From the NCBI RefSeq assembly GCF_002240565.1, contig NZ_MZMO01000001.1, positions 1,426,001 through 1,490,000 of the forward strand: 64,000 nt of DNA. The letters run 5' to 3'. This DNA is from Clavibacter michiganensis subsp. insidiosus. Lineage in GTDB: Bacteria > Actinomycetota > Actinomycetes > Actinomycetales > Microbacteriaceae. The position numbers and the translations under genes are program-made. Each line of letters begins with the position of its first letter. Within the stretch, counting starts at the first letter, position 1. This document shows, piece after piece, positions 22,291 through 31,195 of this stretch. The notes beneath the pieces are model-generated. The model made no database searches. It saw nothing but the letters and a program-made list of their open reading frames with translations, and was not told where the DNA came from.

Positions 22291-24002
22291 GATTCTTTTT
22301 TCTGGTATCGTGCGGTTACTGCTTTTACGAGCTCGCGCGCATCCTGATTCTGTGTATCGAAGAATCCTTTGGGCCAGGAGGAAAAATCTCCCATGGAGTT
22401 CAATTCCAACTTACGAAGATTTGTTACGCCCTTGGCTTGCTCTGAGAAGAAGACCGCAACATTTGCGGGTCTTACCTTGTCCTCAGCAACGCGCAATCGT
22501 ATGCGGGTAATCATGTATTCGCTGTGCGTCTCTATGATGACTCGTACGCCTGGTCTTGCAAATAAGAAAAAATCGGCGAGACGACTTTGAACGGCCGGGT
22601 GAAGGTGTAACTCCGGCTGCTCAATGCAAACTACTGTGTCGCGATCAGCTGCAAGGACGACTGCTAAGACAGGAAGCAATTGACTCGCGCCCACTCCCAC
22701 AGTCGTCAGATCACGAGATATGCCATTTACCTCGAGCCGGAGGCCCCTGCCTAGCTTCCCTTGGTCCTCGACAGCAACGGCGTCGCCTACACCCAGGTAT
22801 TCCGTCCAAAGGCTGATAGCAGCCGGCAGTGACATCTGCTGTCGACGTCGATTCCAATCGTAAAAGGTCACGACTTTGTTCAGTTCTCGTGCTAGAAGGT
22901 CCGCCGTATACTCGCCTTTGGTGCCCGTAGGCAGGTTGCGATTTCTAGCCCCCGATGCCGAGACAACTTGTGGTTCTTCTCTTAATGGCCCCAAGTAGCG
23001 AACTGACTCACGTATACGCTTTAGTCCATCTTCGGCGACGCCAAGGCCGACAAGTGCGTATTTAATGTCCTGAGAAGTGCCAGACGGGGAACGCCCGACA
23101 AGGGTACCGCGAGTAGATATTGCCCCGTATCTAGATACTGGTATTGGCTGCCATCCCTCTTCCTCGGCGGCGTCAGCGAAGAGCTCAAAAAGGCTATTTA
23201 ATGTTGCCATTTGATGCGGGTCCGCGACTCTCTGCCGAGGCGAGCCGCGAAGAAAGAGGCTATTATAAAGTTCGACGATGTCGGTTGGAAGGGAATCTTC
23301 ATGAGAGCGCCACCACGGTTGAAGCTCCTCATATAGCTGGAATAGGCGTTCACTATCTTGCGAGATTGCTCGAGAGTTGTACGTCCGCTTCAGCGCCCGC
23401 AGAACTATGTCGCGTTTCTGCCGAACAATTAGCGCCTCTGGGTAGAGGCCCTGGAAGCTCAGATACGTGCGTGAAGGTGCTGCATGTCCTGAGATCTCCT
23501 TAACCCTAAGAATAGTGTTTCCGAAGCGATGCTCGGGGTTAACTTCGGCTTTCGCTACCGCAGTGACGCGGGAACTAGTTGCAGAAAGCACCTGTTCCCC
23601 ATCAACTGCGGCGTCGAAATCGGCGATTTCAAGAGTCTGCGCCCCGGCGACTAGACGAATACTGAATGCCCACTCGGAAGAAGCTCGTTGATTTGTTGTC
23701 GGGGAGACCAGGGTGTACGACAATGTGAGGCTGTCAGTGCCGGAGCGGATAACATCGATCGGGTCGCCGAGTCTTACAAGTGGCCCATTCAAAATGATTT
23801 CGTCGTCACTACTTTGTGCAAGTAGTAGCAGGCTTTGAATTAGACTGGACTTACCTGAACTATTGGCCCCTGTCAGAACCACCAAATTACTGAGCGGAAG
23901 TGACGCATACTCAATAGATTTGAAGTTCTCTATCGACCATTCCGCTGGTTTTGCCCGATTGCGCGGACCATAATACAGCGCGCCCGCGTTAAGTTGTGCC
24001 AT
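22287..24002 (-). CDS. AAA ATPase with DUF3696 C-terminus (OLD/PARIS-like layout)
   Basis: A 571-residue SMC/ABC-type ATPase. SIENFKSIEYASLPLSNL leads into Walker A GANSSGKSS (about 45-53). The signature region TVGVGASQLLPVL comes before Walker B VVCIEQPELHLHP (about 457-469) and an H-loop ETHSEYM (about 491-497). The C-terminus LELNSMGDFSSWPKGFFD is characteristic of DUF3696 proteins. The middle part (about 150-400) is divergent and helical. ATPases of this layout are common in phage-defence operons. First gene of a coupled two-gene operon; the ATG at 24002 lies in AT-rich DNA. Confidence 0.88.
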   Translation of the reverse strand: MAQLNAGALYYGPRNRAKPAEWSIENFKSIEYASLPLSNLVVLTGANSSGKSSLIQSLLLLAQSSDDEIILNGPLVRLGDPIDVIRSGTDSLTLSYTLVSPTTNQRASSEWAFSIRLVAGAQTLEIADFDAAVDGEQVLSATSSRVTAVAKAEVNPEHRFGNTILRVKEISGHAAPSRTYLSFQGLYPEALIVRQKRDIVLRALKRTYNSRAISQDSERLFQLYEELQPWWRSHEDSLPTDIVELYNSLFLRGSPRQRVADPHQMATLNSLFELFADAAEEEGWQPIPVSRYGAISTRGTLVGRSPSGTSQDIKYALVGLGVAEDGLKRIRESVRYLGPLREEPQVVSASGARNRNLPTGTKGEYTADLLARELNKVVTFYDWNRRRQQMSLPAAISLWTEYLGVGDAVAVEDQGKLGRGLRLEVNGISRDLTTVGVGASQLLPVLAVVLAADRDTVVCIEQPELHLHPAVQSRLADFFLFARPGVRVIIETHSEYMITRIRLRVAEDKVRPANVAVFFSEQAKGVTNLRKLELNSMGDFSSWPKGFFDTQNQDARELVKAVTARYQKKES

Positions 24003-24497
24003 TTATCTCGTGCCCCTCGTCCTGGTGCTTGGTTCGTCTTAATGGGGTAAATTTATATCGCGCCACACCCGGTACCGGCGTCTTGACCAGCTTCGTCGGC
24101 ACATCCAGTTCGCCAACGGCAAATGGGTGCTGGCGTTGAAGCGCGCGTGCCGTCATTATCTATCAGCCAGCGCGGCGTCGTTGGCCCCCAAAAGGGGTTT
24201 CTGCACATCAAGTAGGGATAGGGAGCAAGAGTCCTCAGGCGAACTCCATGGCGCCAAGCGCTAACCTAGCGTCTCCAAACACCGAGCAGACCAACGCCGA
24301 ACGCGCCTCGTCAAGAACAGGCGGAGGGGCCAGTGCGGGGAGGTTAGCGCTGGCATGAGCGAAGAGCGCCCCCTGCCGGACACAGCGCATACGGTGCACC
24401 CGGTGTTCGCTTGCCCCCACCACAGCCGGACCATCCGTGTCCATATTGAGGGAAAGAGAGTCGACTCGCCCTTCGACCTTGATGTCAATAGCAAGAG
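24003..24497. other. Gene-poor junction zone with decayed sequence
   Basis: About 495 bases with no intact gene. Composition changes from AT-rich to GC-rich around 24050-24240. One short plus-strand frame after 24040 reads like a protein fragment (RLDQLRRHIQFANGKWVLAL) that I cannot assign. The promoter of the ATPase operon must lie near 24003-24060. Confidence 0.5.
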
Positions 24498-24809
24498 GAC
24501 ATCGCCTTCACCCGGCAGCGCATCGCGGTCTTCATCGACGGGTGCTTCTGGCGCAGCTGCCCGGATCACCTGCACCTGCCGAAGGCCAACGCCGACTACC
24601 GGATCCCGAAGCTCGCGCGGAACGTCGAGCGTGACGCCGAGGTGACTGCCCTCCTCCGAGGCCTCGAATGGACCGTGCTGCTGTTCTGGGAGCACGAGCC
24701 CGCGCGGGAGGTGGCGGACAGGATCATCGCCGCGGTCGAGAGGGCGCGATCGTCGGCATCGACGGCGAGGGATCCGCACGACGCCGGTCGGGGCAGCGGA
24801 TCCCAGTAG
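24498..24809 (+). pseudogene. Vsr very-short-patch repair endonuclease, 5'-truncated remnant
   Basis: The frame 24498-24809 encodes about 103 residues matching the C-terminal two thirds of Vsr: DIAFTRQRIAVFIDGCFW, RSCPDH, PKLARNVERD, and EWTVLLFWEHEP near the end. The frame is closed by TAG at 24489-24491 just upstream, so the first 45-60 residues of the family are missing and there is no start. The usual His after FW is Arg. Vsr corrects T:G mismatches made by Dcm-type methylases. No cytosine methylase remains nearby, so this is probably debris of a lost restriction-modification locus. Confidence 0.8.
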
Positions 24810-24938
24810 TCCCGCGCCCCTTTCACCCCCAAGCGAGGGCTTACGCCCGCGAGAGCGCGCCCATAGCCTCAGGAGTCGTCACTAGCCGGCTTGATCTGCC
24901 GCTTACCCCTTCGCCGCGGCACGCACCCGAGGAGCTCC

Positions 24939-26258
24939 ATGCCCGACGTCCCCTCCGCCGCTCCTGCCGGCTGGTTCCCCGATGGATCCGGGCAGCTCCG
25001 CTACTGGGACGGCGCCGCGTGGACGCAGCACGTCGCGCCGATGGTGCAGCCCGCCGCAGCGCCGGCGCCCGCTCCGAGCGCAGCGGCGACGGCGGCCGTG
25101 GCGGCCTCGCAGCAGGCCGACGCAGTCCGGAACGCGCAGGCCGCTGAGGCCGCCCACGACAAGGCGATGCGTGCCGCCCAGGCAGCGCAGGCGAAGGCCG
25201 TGCGCGCCGCGGAGGCAGAGCAGCAGCGCGCCGCGAAGGTCGCGCAGCGTGAGGCGGCCATGCAGGCGAAGGCGGCGGAGCGTGAGGCGGCAGCTCGGGA
25301 GAAGGGCGCCCGCGCGGCGGCGGCGACCGTCGCGATGCCGGTACCGCAGCGGCAGCGAGCCATCGCCGCGCCGGTCGCCCCTGCAGCGCCTGCCGCGGTG
25401 CTCACCGACACTCGTCCCGGGATCCACCCTGCGGCGACCTGGATCGTCGCGGCCGTGGCCGCGCTCGTCATCCTCATCAGCGCGGCGGGCGGCGGCTTCC
25501 GCGGCATGTTCGTGTCCGTCGGCCTGGTCGCCCTCGCGGCCGCCTTGTACACCGTCGTCTTCGGGCGTCGCGGGTTCGTCCCGGCTCTGACGTCACGCCC
25601 GCGCGGCACCGCGACCGCGGTCGGCGCGGTCCTGCTGCTGATCATCGGCGCGGCGCTACCCGCAGGCGCATCGGGGTCCGCTCCCGCCCCGGCGTTGGCC
25701 GCCACCGCGAGTGCGTCGCCCAGCCCCACCCCGACCCCCACCGCGTCGCCGACCCCCGTTGTCCACGTCGTCGAGGACGTCAACGCTAAGAGCGCCTCCG
25801 ACGCCCGGACGCTCCTCCGCGAGGCCGGCTACGTCGTGCAGTACGTGCTCGAAACGGGCGAGGCGACGAGCCTCACCGCCGGCATGACCGTGAAGTCGCA
25901 GAGCCCGGTCGCGGGATCGCGCGTCGACGCCGGATCCACCGTGACGCTCGTGCTGCTGGCGCCCGCGCTGACTCCGACGCCCGAGCCGACGGTCGCTCCG
26001 ACGGTCGCTCCGACGGTCGCTCCGGCGCCCGTCCAGCAGCCGGCGGCTCCTGCTCCGGCGCCCGTCGCGCCCGCTCCGGCTCCGGCGGCCCCGGCCCCTG
26101 CGCCCGAGCCGGCGCAGCAGACCGGGCTGATCAACCCCGGCGGATACTGCTCGCCTGCATCCGTGGGCAGCGTCGCCCAGGCGGCGAACGGCCGCAGCTA
26201 CCGGTGCGGCGGGAAGGGCGCCGACCGCAACGGCGACTACCACTGGAACACGATGTGA
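24939..26258 (+). CDS. DUF2510-PASTA envelope protein
   Basis: A 439-residue protein. The start ATG 24939 is chosen by GAGGAG at about 24929. Order: DUF2510 module PAGWFPDGSGQLRYWDG (about 9-30); an Ala/Gln/Lys/Glu-rich coiled coil (about 55-125); two or three hydrophobic segments (about 167-187, 190-206 and 222-240); a PASTA-like domain (about 268-330, with DARTLLREAGYVVQ and GSRVDAGSTVTLVLL); a Pro/Ala/Thr repeat linker; and a C-terminal PGGYCSP/YRCGGKG module with two Cys. The PASTA part probably faces the cell wall. Function unknown; envelope sensing or anchoring is inferred. Converges on the helicase gene with 7 bases between them. Confidence 0.82.
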   Translation: MPDVPSAAPAGWFPDGSGQLRYWDGAAWTQHVAPMVQPAAAPAPAPSAAATAAVAASQQADAVRNAQAAEAAHDKAMRAAQAAQAKAVRAAEAEQQRAAKVAQREAAMQAKAAEREAAAREKGARAAAATVAMPVPQRQRAIAAPVAPAAPAAVLTDTRPGIHPAATWIVAAVAALVILISAAGGGFRGMFVSVGLVALAAALYTVVFGRRGFVPALTSRPRGTATAVGAVLLLIIGAALPAGASGSAPAPALAATASASPSPTPTPTASPTPVVHVVEDVNAKSASDARTLLREAGYVVQYVLETGEATSLTAGMTVKSQSPVAGSRVDAGSTVTLVLLAPALTPTPEPTVAPTVAPTVAPAPVQQPAAPAPAPVAPAPAPAAPAPAPEPAQQTGLINPGGYCSPASVGSVAQAANGRSYRCGGKGADRNGDYHWNTM

Positions 26259-26265
26259 CGCGATC

Positions 26266-29200
26266 TCAGTCGGCGCCGCCTCCGCGCCGCCGGGCAGGGA
26301 TCGCGGCGGCCACCTGGCTGCAGTAGGGGTGCTGGCGCCACGACGCCAGGTCTCCGACCACATACAGCCTCCGGCGAGCGCGGCTCACCGCGACGTTGAG
26401 CAGGTTGACGTTCTCCGCTGCCCAGGCTCGTGCGCCGGGTTTGTCGGGATCGCCACCGAGTACGAGCAGCACGACCTCCGCCTCGCGTCCCTGGGCGGTG
26501 TGGATGGTCCCCGCCGTCAGCCCCGGGTAGTCGTGCTTGAGGGAATCGAGACGATCCACGACCGAACGGAAGGGCGAGATGGCGATGATCTCCTCCGCAC
26601 CGACTCCGAGCCCGAGCAGGTAGTCGATCGCGCTCCGAGTGCGCTCCAGCTGCCCGGGCTGGAGGTGGCTGCCGGGAGTCGTCGCTGGCTCATCGGCCCA
26701 GTGGCTGGGGGTGATGCGAGGACCGTCGGGTCCGTCGAACCGGTCCGGAGGCGTCGCGTCTGACCTGTCGGGCACCGCGTGGAACATCAGCCCCGCGTAC
26801 GCCATGCGGTTGCAGATCGTGAACATCGGATCGTCGCACCTGCGGTGGACGCGCAGCGGTGCGCTCACCCACACGGTCTCGTCGCCCTGCGGCAGGGATG
26901 TGCCGAAGCGGGCCACCCGATCCGCGAGGGTCTGCACCGACGCGCGAGGCGGGATCCACGTGGGCGTCACGCCGTGCGCCAGCGCCAGCGCACCGATGGT
27001 CTTCTGGGGGACGGAGATGATCGGCGGGAGCTGGAGGGGATCGCCGACCGCGACGACGCGTCGGGCCCGCCAGATCGAAGCCACGGCGTGCTGCGGTGCG
27101 GCCTGGCCGGCTTCGTCGATGAGCAGCCAACCCAGCGCCTCGCGTCCGAGCGAGCCGAACATGCGACCCGATGACGCGAACGTGGTGGAGATCGCGGGGA
27201 CCACGAGGAAGAAGAGCTGCCACGCCGCCTTCAGCTTCTCGCCCTCGAGGTCGGCCGGAGAACTGCCGGCGACGACCTGGCATGCGGCGCGCAGACCACG
27301 GAGCATGGTCGCCGCCGCGTTGGCGAGGAAGTCGCGATGCAGATCCAGGGCCGCGAGGAAGAGATCGGACCGCGCCGCGTCGAGCGTCGCGTCGAGCCAG
27401 GGTGCGACCATCTCCCTCTCCTGATCTGTCCGCCCCGCCCCGGGGCGGGGCCCGGTGAGGCGGGCGTCGTCCTGCTCGCACTCCCTCGTGGTCACCGCCA
27501 CACGGCGGCGGACCGCGGAGAGCTCCTGGCGGGCGGCCCCCACCTCCTGCGCGGCACGTGCCTGAGCGAGGCGGTCGGCTTCGGATCGTCGTCGCTCCAC
27601 GTCGTCGAGGGCCGCCGCCTGGTCGCGGGCGACCTCCAATGGGCGGAGCGCCAGGCGCCAGTCGCGGATCGCGCGTCCGAGGGTGAACAAGGTCTCCCAG
27701 AGACCCGGCTTGACGAGGACGTGATCCTGGATCCGGCCCGCCGCGCGTTCGAGCTCGGCGGCGGCGTCCGCTCGCGCGACGGCATGAGCCGCGGCCTCGG
27801 CGTCCACCTGGGTCGCCCAGGTCTCCAGGCGCACCACTGTGCCCGCGATCTCGTGCTCCTCCTCCCTCAGGTGCGGGAGCCGGCGGCGTCGGGCATCCGC
27901 CTCGCTCCGTTCGCGGATCAGCTCGTCGACCCTTCGCTCGGCGTCCTGGAACGCACGCCGAGCGTCAGCCCACGGGCGGAACGGCTCGGATCCGTCCTTC
28001 CACCGGGTGAGAAGCTCCTGCATGCCCCTGACGGGCGCACGTCGATCCGCCGCGCGCCCGTCGCTCTGCTCTCCGAACCAGAAGGAGGAGAAGAACGTGC
28101 TGCGGTTCTCCTTCCGCCCGAGCCTCGCCGCGACGAGTCCCCACGCACCAGCCTCGTCGCCGTCGGAGGACGAAGGGGAGGCGCCGGCCCTCCTCATCAC
28201 CAGGGATGCGAGCTCACCGAAGTAGTCCGCCGATGCCTGCCACCTCTCGTCGATCGCGTCGCGTCCGGGGATCTGCGAGGAGATGTTCTCCACCGCGGAG
28301 TTGTTGGACGACGCCACGACCATCTCGAAGCCCGTGAGCTCGGGGCGGAGCTGCGGCACGGACATCCTGTGGCCCTGAGCTCCGTTCCACTGGTGGACGA
28401 CGGAGGTGAACGCGTCCTCGGGCCTCGCCAGGGCGGACAGACGGCGGGCGCGCTCGGTGATGTTGCCGGCGAGGATGTCGCGCAGCATCGTCGTCTTGCC
28501 GGTCCCTGGCGGGCCGTTCACCCCCATGAGGCCGGCTGTCGGGGTCAGGTCGTGCAGCGCGTGGTCGACGGCGAACTGCTGGCTGGTCGCGAGCGGATGC
28601 GACGGCTTCGTGGGCCATCTGCCCTTCGGGAGCCGCGCGATCCCCGCGCCTGCTTCCATGGCGTCGATGTCCGCGACCACGTCGATGCGCCGATCCTCCG
28701 CGACGTCCCCGTCGCCGGTGAGGTAGGCCGAGAGCGCGGCTCCCACGTCGCTCCTGGCGACCTGCTCGGACACCGAGGTGAGGTCCTCGAGGTGGAAGCT
28801 GTTGAGGAAGTCGATCTCGGGCGCGCCCTCCGCCGTCCGGAGGGACATCGGAACGCTCTGGATCCGGATGACGTCGGTCGCGAGCTCGGTGTCGCCGACC
28901 AGCCCGGCCGAGGCATGAGCGAGTCGGAGCAGTCCGGACAGGGCATCACCGTCGAGCGGCTCGAGGCCCGCGTCCCGCGCGTCCGCGCGCGCACCCTCGT
29001 GCTCATCGACCGCTTCGGCCCAGGCCTCCGCCGCACGGCCGAAGTCGTCGATCCACTCGCGGCTCGTCGTGGATGAGCTCGAGAGGTGACCGACCGCCCA
29101 TGAGGCGGAGGACAGGATCGCGGAATCGGGGACGTACCTCCCGCCGTCGTCGACGAGCAGGCCGGCCGCTGCCGTGGTGCCTCCCCGGCGTTCCTGGTAA

Positions 29201-29490
29201 GCGTCACGATCCTCGGGGAACAGGGCATGCAGTCGAGCGAAGGTCGCCTCGAGGGGATACGCGCCGAGGTACACGGTGTGCCGCCACACGCGCTTGGCGC
29301 CGTAGCGCGGAGGAGGTGTGGGCAGGGTCTCCCACGGCAGAGGGTCACCGGGTCGCCATGCCGAGACCCGGGCCTCGGAGGCATCGCTCCGGGCGGTCAC
29401 CGGGGGGACCGCCTGCGGATTCAGCAGCTCCAGCAGCAGCCAGAAGCGCAGGGTGCGGAGCTGATGGTCCAGGGTGCGTCGCTCGTCCAT
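26266..29490 (-). CDS. Large SF1 helicase/ATPase (UPF1/Dna2-like)
   Basis: A 1074-residue protein. A unique N-terminal region (1-310) is followed by a superfamily 1 motor: Walker A NGPPGTGKTT (about 330), a long coiled-coil insertion (about 510-690, rich in Glu/Arg/Ala), Walker B LLIDEAGQAAPQ (about 790), GDPLQLPPI, TIHTAQGREAEVV (motif V) and NVAVSRARRRLYVVGD (motif VI, about 1031). Such helicases handle DNA or RNA; large stand-alone versions are often found in defence islands. The accessory surroundings fit that, but no nuclease domain or partner gene is visible. GC-rich like the backbone. Confidence 0.88.
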   Translation of the reverse strand: MDERRTLDHQLRTLRFWLLLELLNPQAVPPVTARSDASEARVSAWRPGDPLPWETLPTPPPRYGAKRVWRHTVYLGAYPLEATFARLHALFPEDRDAYQERRGGTTAAAGLLVDDGGRYVPDSAILSSASWAVGHLSSSSTTSREWIDDFGRAAEAWAEAVDEHEGARADARDAGLEPLDGDALSGLLRLAHASAGLVGDTELATDVIRIQSVPMSLRTAEGAPEIDFLNSFHLEDLTSVSEQVARSDVGAALSAYLTGDGDVAEDRRIDVVADIDAMEAGAGIARLPKGRWPTKPSHPLATSQQFAVDHALHDLTPTAGLMGVNGPPGTGKTTMLRDILAGNITERARRLSALARPEDAFTSVVHQWNGAQGHRMSVPQLRPELTGFEMVVASSNNSAVENISSQIPGRDAIDERWQASADYFGELASLVMRRAGASPSSSDGDEAGAWGLVAARLGRKENRSTFFSSFWFGEQSDGRAADRRAPVRGMQELLTRWKDGSEPFRPWADARRAFQDAERRVDELIRERSEADARRRRLPHLREEEHEIAGTVVRLETWATQVDAEAAAHAVARADAAAELERAAGRIQDHVLVKPGLWETLFTLGRAIRDWRLALRPLEVARDQAAALDDVERRRSEADRLAQARAAQEVGAARQELSAVRRRVAVTTRECEQDDARLTGPRPGAGRTDQEREMVAPWLDATLDAARSDLFLAALDLHRDFLANAAATMLRGLRAACQVVAGSSPADLEGEKLKAAWQLFFLVVPAISTTFASSGRMFGSLGREALGWLLIDEAGQAAPQHAVASIWRARRVVAVGDPLQLPPIISVPQKTIGALALAHGVTPTWIPPRASVQTLADRVARFGTSLPQGDETVWVSAPLRVHRRCDDPMFTICNRMAYAGLMFHAVPDRSDATPPDRFDGPDGPRITPSHWADEPATTPGSHLQPGQLERTRSAIDYLLGLGVGAEEIIAISPFRSVVDRLDSLKHDYPGLTAGTIHTAQGREAEVVLLVLGGDPDKPGARAWAAENVNLLNVAVSRARRRLYVVGDLASWRQHPYCSQVAAAIPARRRGGGAD

Positions 29491-29613
29491 TCGGACATGA
29501 TCAGGGATGGTCGCGGGCTCAGGGGCGCTGTACCCCGAGGGCTCCGTGTGTGGTAAGGGCGATGAAGTGGTCGTGCCGGACCGCGTGCTGATGCGCCGCC
29601 CGCCCGCCCACCC

Positions 29614-30105
29614 TCACCGCACCATCCGCACCGTGACCATCTCCGCCCCCTGGTACATCTGCCGGCTGACCCCGCCATCGCGCGCGAACCCGTTCCGGCG
29701 GTAGAACGCCTCCGCGCGCGGGTTGTCGTCGGCGGCCCAGAGGTAGGCGGGGGAGTCGCCGACGGCCGCGTCGAACAGGGCCTGGCCGGCGCCGGTGCCG
29801 TGAGCGGAGGCGACCACGTTGATCGCGTAGAGCTGGAACGGCCGCGGCGGATCCTCGTCGCGCGCCGGCCCGGCGAGGGCGAAGCCGACGATGCGGTCGC
29901 CGTCGAGGGCGACGAAGACCGGAGCCCCGGCGGAGTCGCTGAGCGAGCCCCGCCACTGCTCGGCGCGCGCCGCGACGTCGAGCCCCTCGAGGTACGCGGC
30001 CGACAGCAGGTGCGCGTACGTCTCCTGCCAGGTGCGGATGTGGACCTCGGGGATCCCGTCGGCGTCGTCGGGCACGGCGGGGCGGACGGTCGCGGGAGCG
30101 GTCAT
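29614..30105 (-). CDS. GNAT-family N-acetyltransferase
   Basis: A 163-residue acetyltransferase; start ATG 30105. TVRPAVPDDADGIPEVH is the typical first strand and helix. INVVASAHGTGAGQALFDAA (about 95-114) is motif A with the acetyl-CoA pyrophosphate loop, and NPRAEAFYRRNGF (about 127-139) is motif B. The substrate is unknown. TATCGT about 10 bases upstream of the start could be its -10. Confidence 0.9.
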   Translation of the reverse strand: MTAPATVRPAVPDDADGIPEVHIRTWQETYAHLLSAAYLEGLDVAARAEQWRGSLSDSAGAPVFVALDGDRIVGFALAGPARDEDPPRPFQLYAINVVASAHGTGAGQALFDAAVGDSPAYLWAADDNPRAEAFYRRNGFARDGGVSRQMYQGAEMVTVRMVR

Positions 30106-30151
30106 CCCGCCACGATACGGGCGCGCGACCGCGATGGTCGCGTCGCAGCTG

Positions 30152-31195
30152 TCACACGGCCCGCAGCACCCGCTTCGGTGGATCGAAGGGGTTGTCCGCG
30201 CCCTCGCGTGCGCCGAGGAGCTTCCTGACCTCTGAGCGCGTGAGCTCCGAGTCGTGGAGCCGACTGCCGATGGAGGGCGCGAGCCGCGGGATCTCCGGCG
30301 GGAGCTCATCGCTGCCCGGCTCGCGCGTCTTCCATCCGCGGCTGCTGAGCTGCCGGTAGAAGCGGGCGCGTTCCTCGGGGGTCGCGCGTCCGAGGCGATG
30401 AGCGCGTTCGAACACCGCCTGCATCGACACGCCCCATTCGGCCTTGAGATCGGCGAGCTTGCCGAGCGTCAGGTTCGTCAGCTCCGGCCGGATCATCGTC
30501 TCCGGCATCAGGAACTCCGCCGCGAAGTCGTCAGCCTGCGCCTCCGCGTCGGGATCGACATGCGATGCGTGCATCACCAGGTGCCCGAGCTCGTGCGCGA
30601 GCGTGAGCCGACGACGATCCGTCGGGGCCGCGGAGTTGACGATGATGACGGCGTGGTCGCCGGCCCACTGGGACATGCCGTCGATGCGGTGCGTGCCGAG
30701 GTCATCGTCGAGCACGATCACGCCGGCCGACTCGATCCACCGCGTCAGATCACGGACCGGCCCGAGAGGCATGCGCCACGCCGCACGTAGCATCGCGGCG
30801 GCCTCGGCCGGCGAGCGATCATCGGGGTCGACGTGGATGACGTGGTTCTGCGGCCGCAGCGGGACCCGCTCGAGCAGGTACGTCGTCTGCATGCGCGCCG
30901 CGTTCAACCGCGCTTCGACGCGCTTCCAGTCCGACGGCTTCGCGGTCTTCTGCCGGCGCATGTGGGCGTCGGCGGCGATGGCGCCGTGCATGCGGAACTC
31001 GTGGCGCAGGAAGTCCGCCGTCACCCCGAGGGCGGCGCTGAGCCTCTCCGTCATCGCGTCGTCGGGATCCCGCAGGCCGTTCTCGTACCGCGAGAGCGCG
31101 GCCTGCGTGATGCCGAGGTCGCTCGCGAGCTCCTCCTGGGTGATGCCCGCCGCGCGCCGGAGGACGAGGATCACATCTCCGACGTCGCGGCTCAT
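30152..31195 (-). CDS. XRE-family regulator with ImmA/IrrE metallopeptidase domain
   Basis: A 347-residue two-domain protein. The N-terminal helix-turn-helix (about 5-60: GITQEELASDLGITQAALSR) is followed by a ImmA/IrrE peptidase domain with zinc motif HELGHLVMH (about 199-207) and ADDFAAEFLMP with the third ligand Glu. Proteins of this type sense stress or DNA damage and cleave or repress a partner. ATG overlaps the end of the upstream gene (ATGA), so the pair is co-translated. Similar to short-ImmA regulators of mobile elements and toxin-antitoxin loci. Confidence 0.9.
   Translation of the reverse strand: MSRDVGDVILVLRRAAGITQEELASDLGITQAALSRYENGLRDPDDAMTERLSAALGVTADFLRHEFRMHGAIAADAHMRRQKTAKPSDWKRVEARLNAARMQTTYLLERVPLRPQNHVIHVDPDDRSPAEAAAMLRAAWRMPLGPVRDLTRWIESAGVIVLDDDLGTHRIDGMSQWAGDHAVIIVNSAAPTDRRRLTLAHELGHLVMHASHVDPDAEAQADDFAAEFLMPETMIRPELTNLTLGKLADLKAEWGVSMQAVFERAHRLGRATPEERARFYRQLSSRGWKTREPGSDELPPEIPRLAPSIGSRLHDSELTRSEVRKLLGAREGADNPFDPPKRVLRAV

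Larger units (their letters stand above)
21291..24240. other. AT-rich genomic island next to tRNA-Pro
   Basis: Base composition falls sharply from the very high GC of the backbone, with frequent A/T third bases (for example TTA, AGA and ATA codons), and stays low until about 24050-24240. It holds a two-gene operon on the minus strand and no integrase, transposase or visible second tRNA 3' copy. The right boundary is a gradual zone with gene debris. Acquired by transfer, by inference from composition and tRNA position. Confidence 0.8.

Noticed and set aside
24235..24779. Minus-strand frames opposite the Vsr remnant
   Set aside because: They have no family features, while the plus-strand frame matches Vsr motifs in order.
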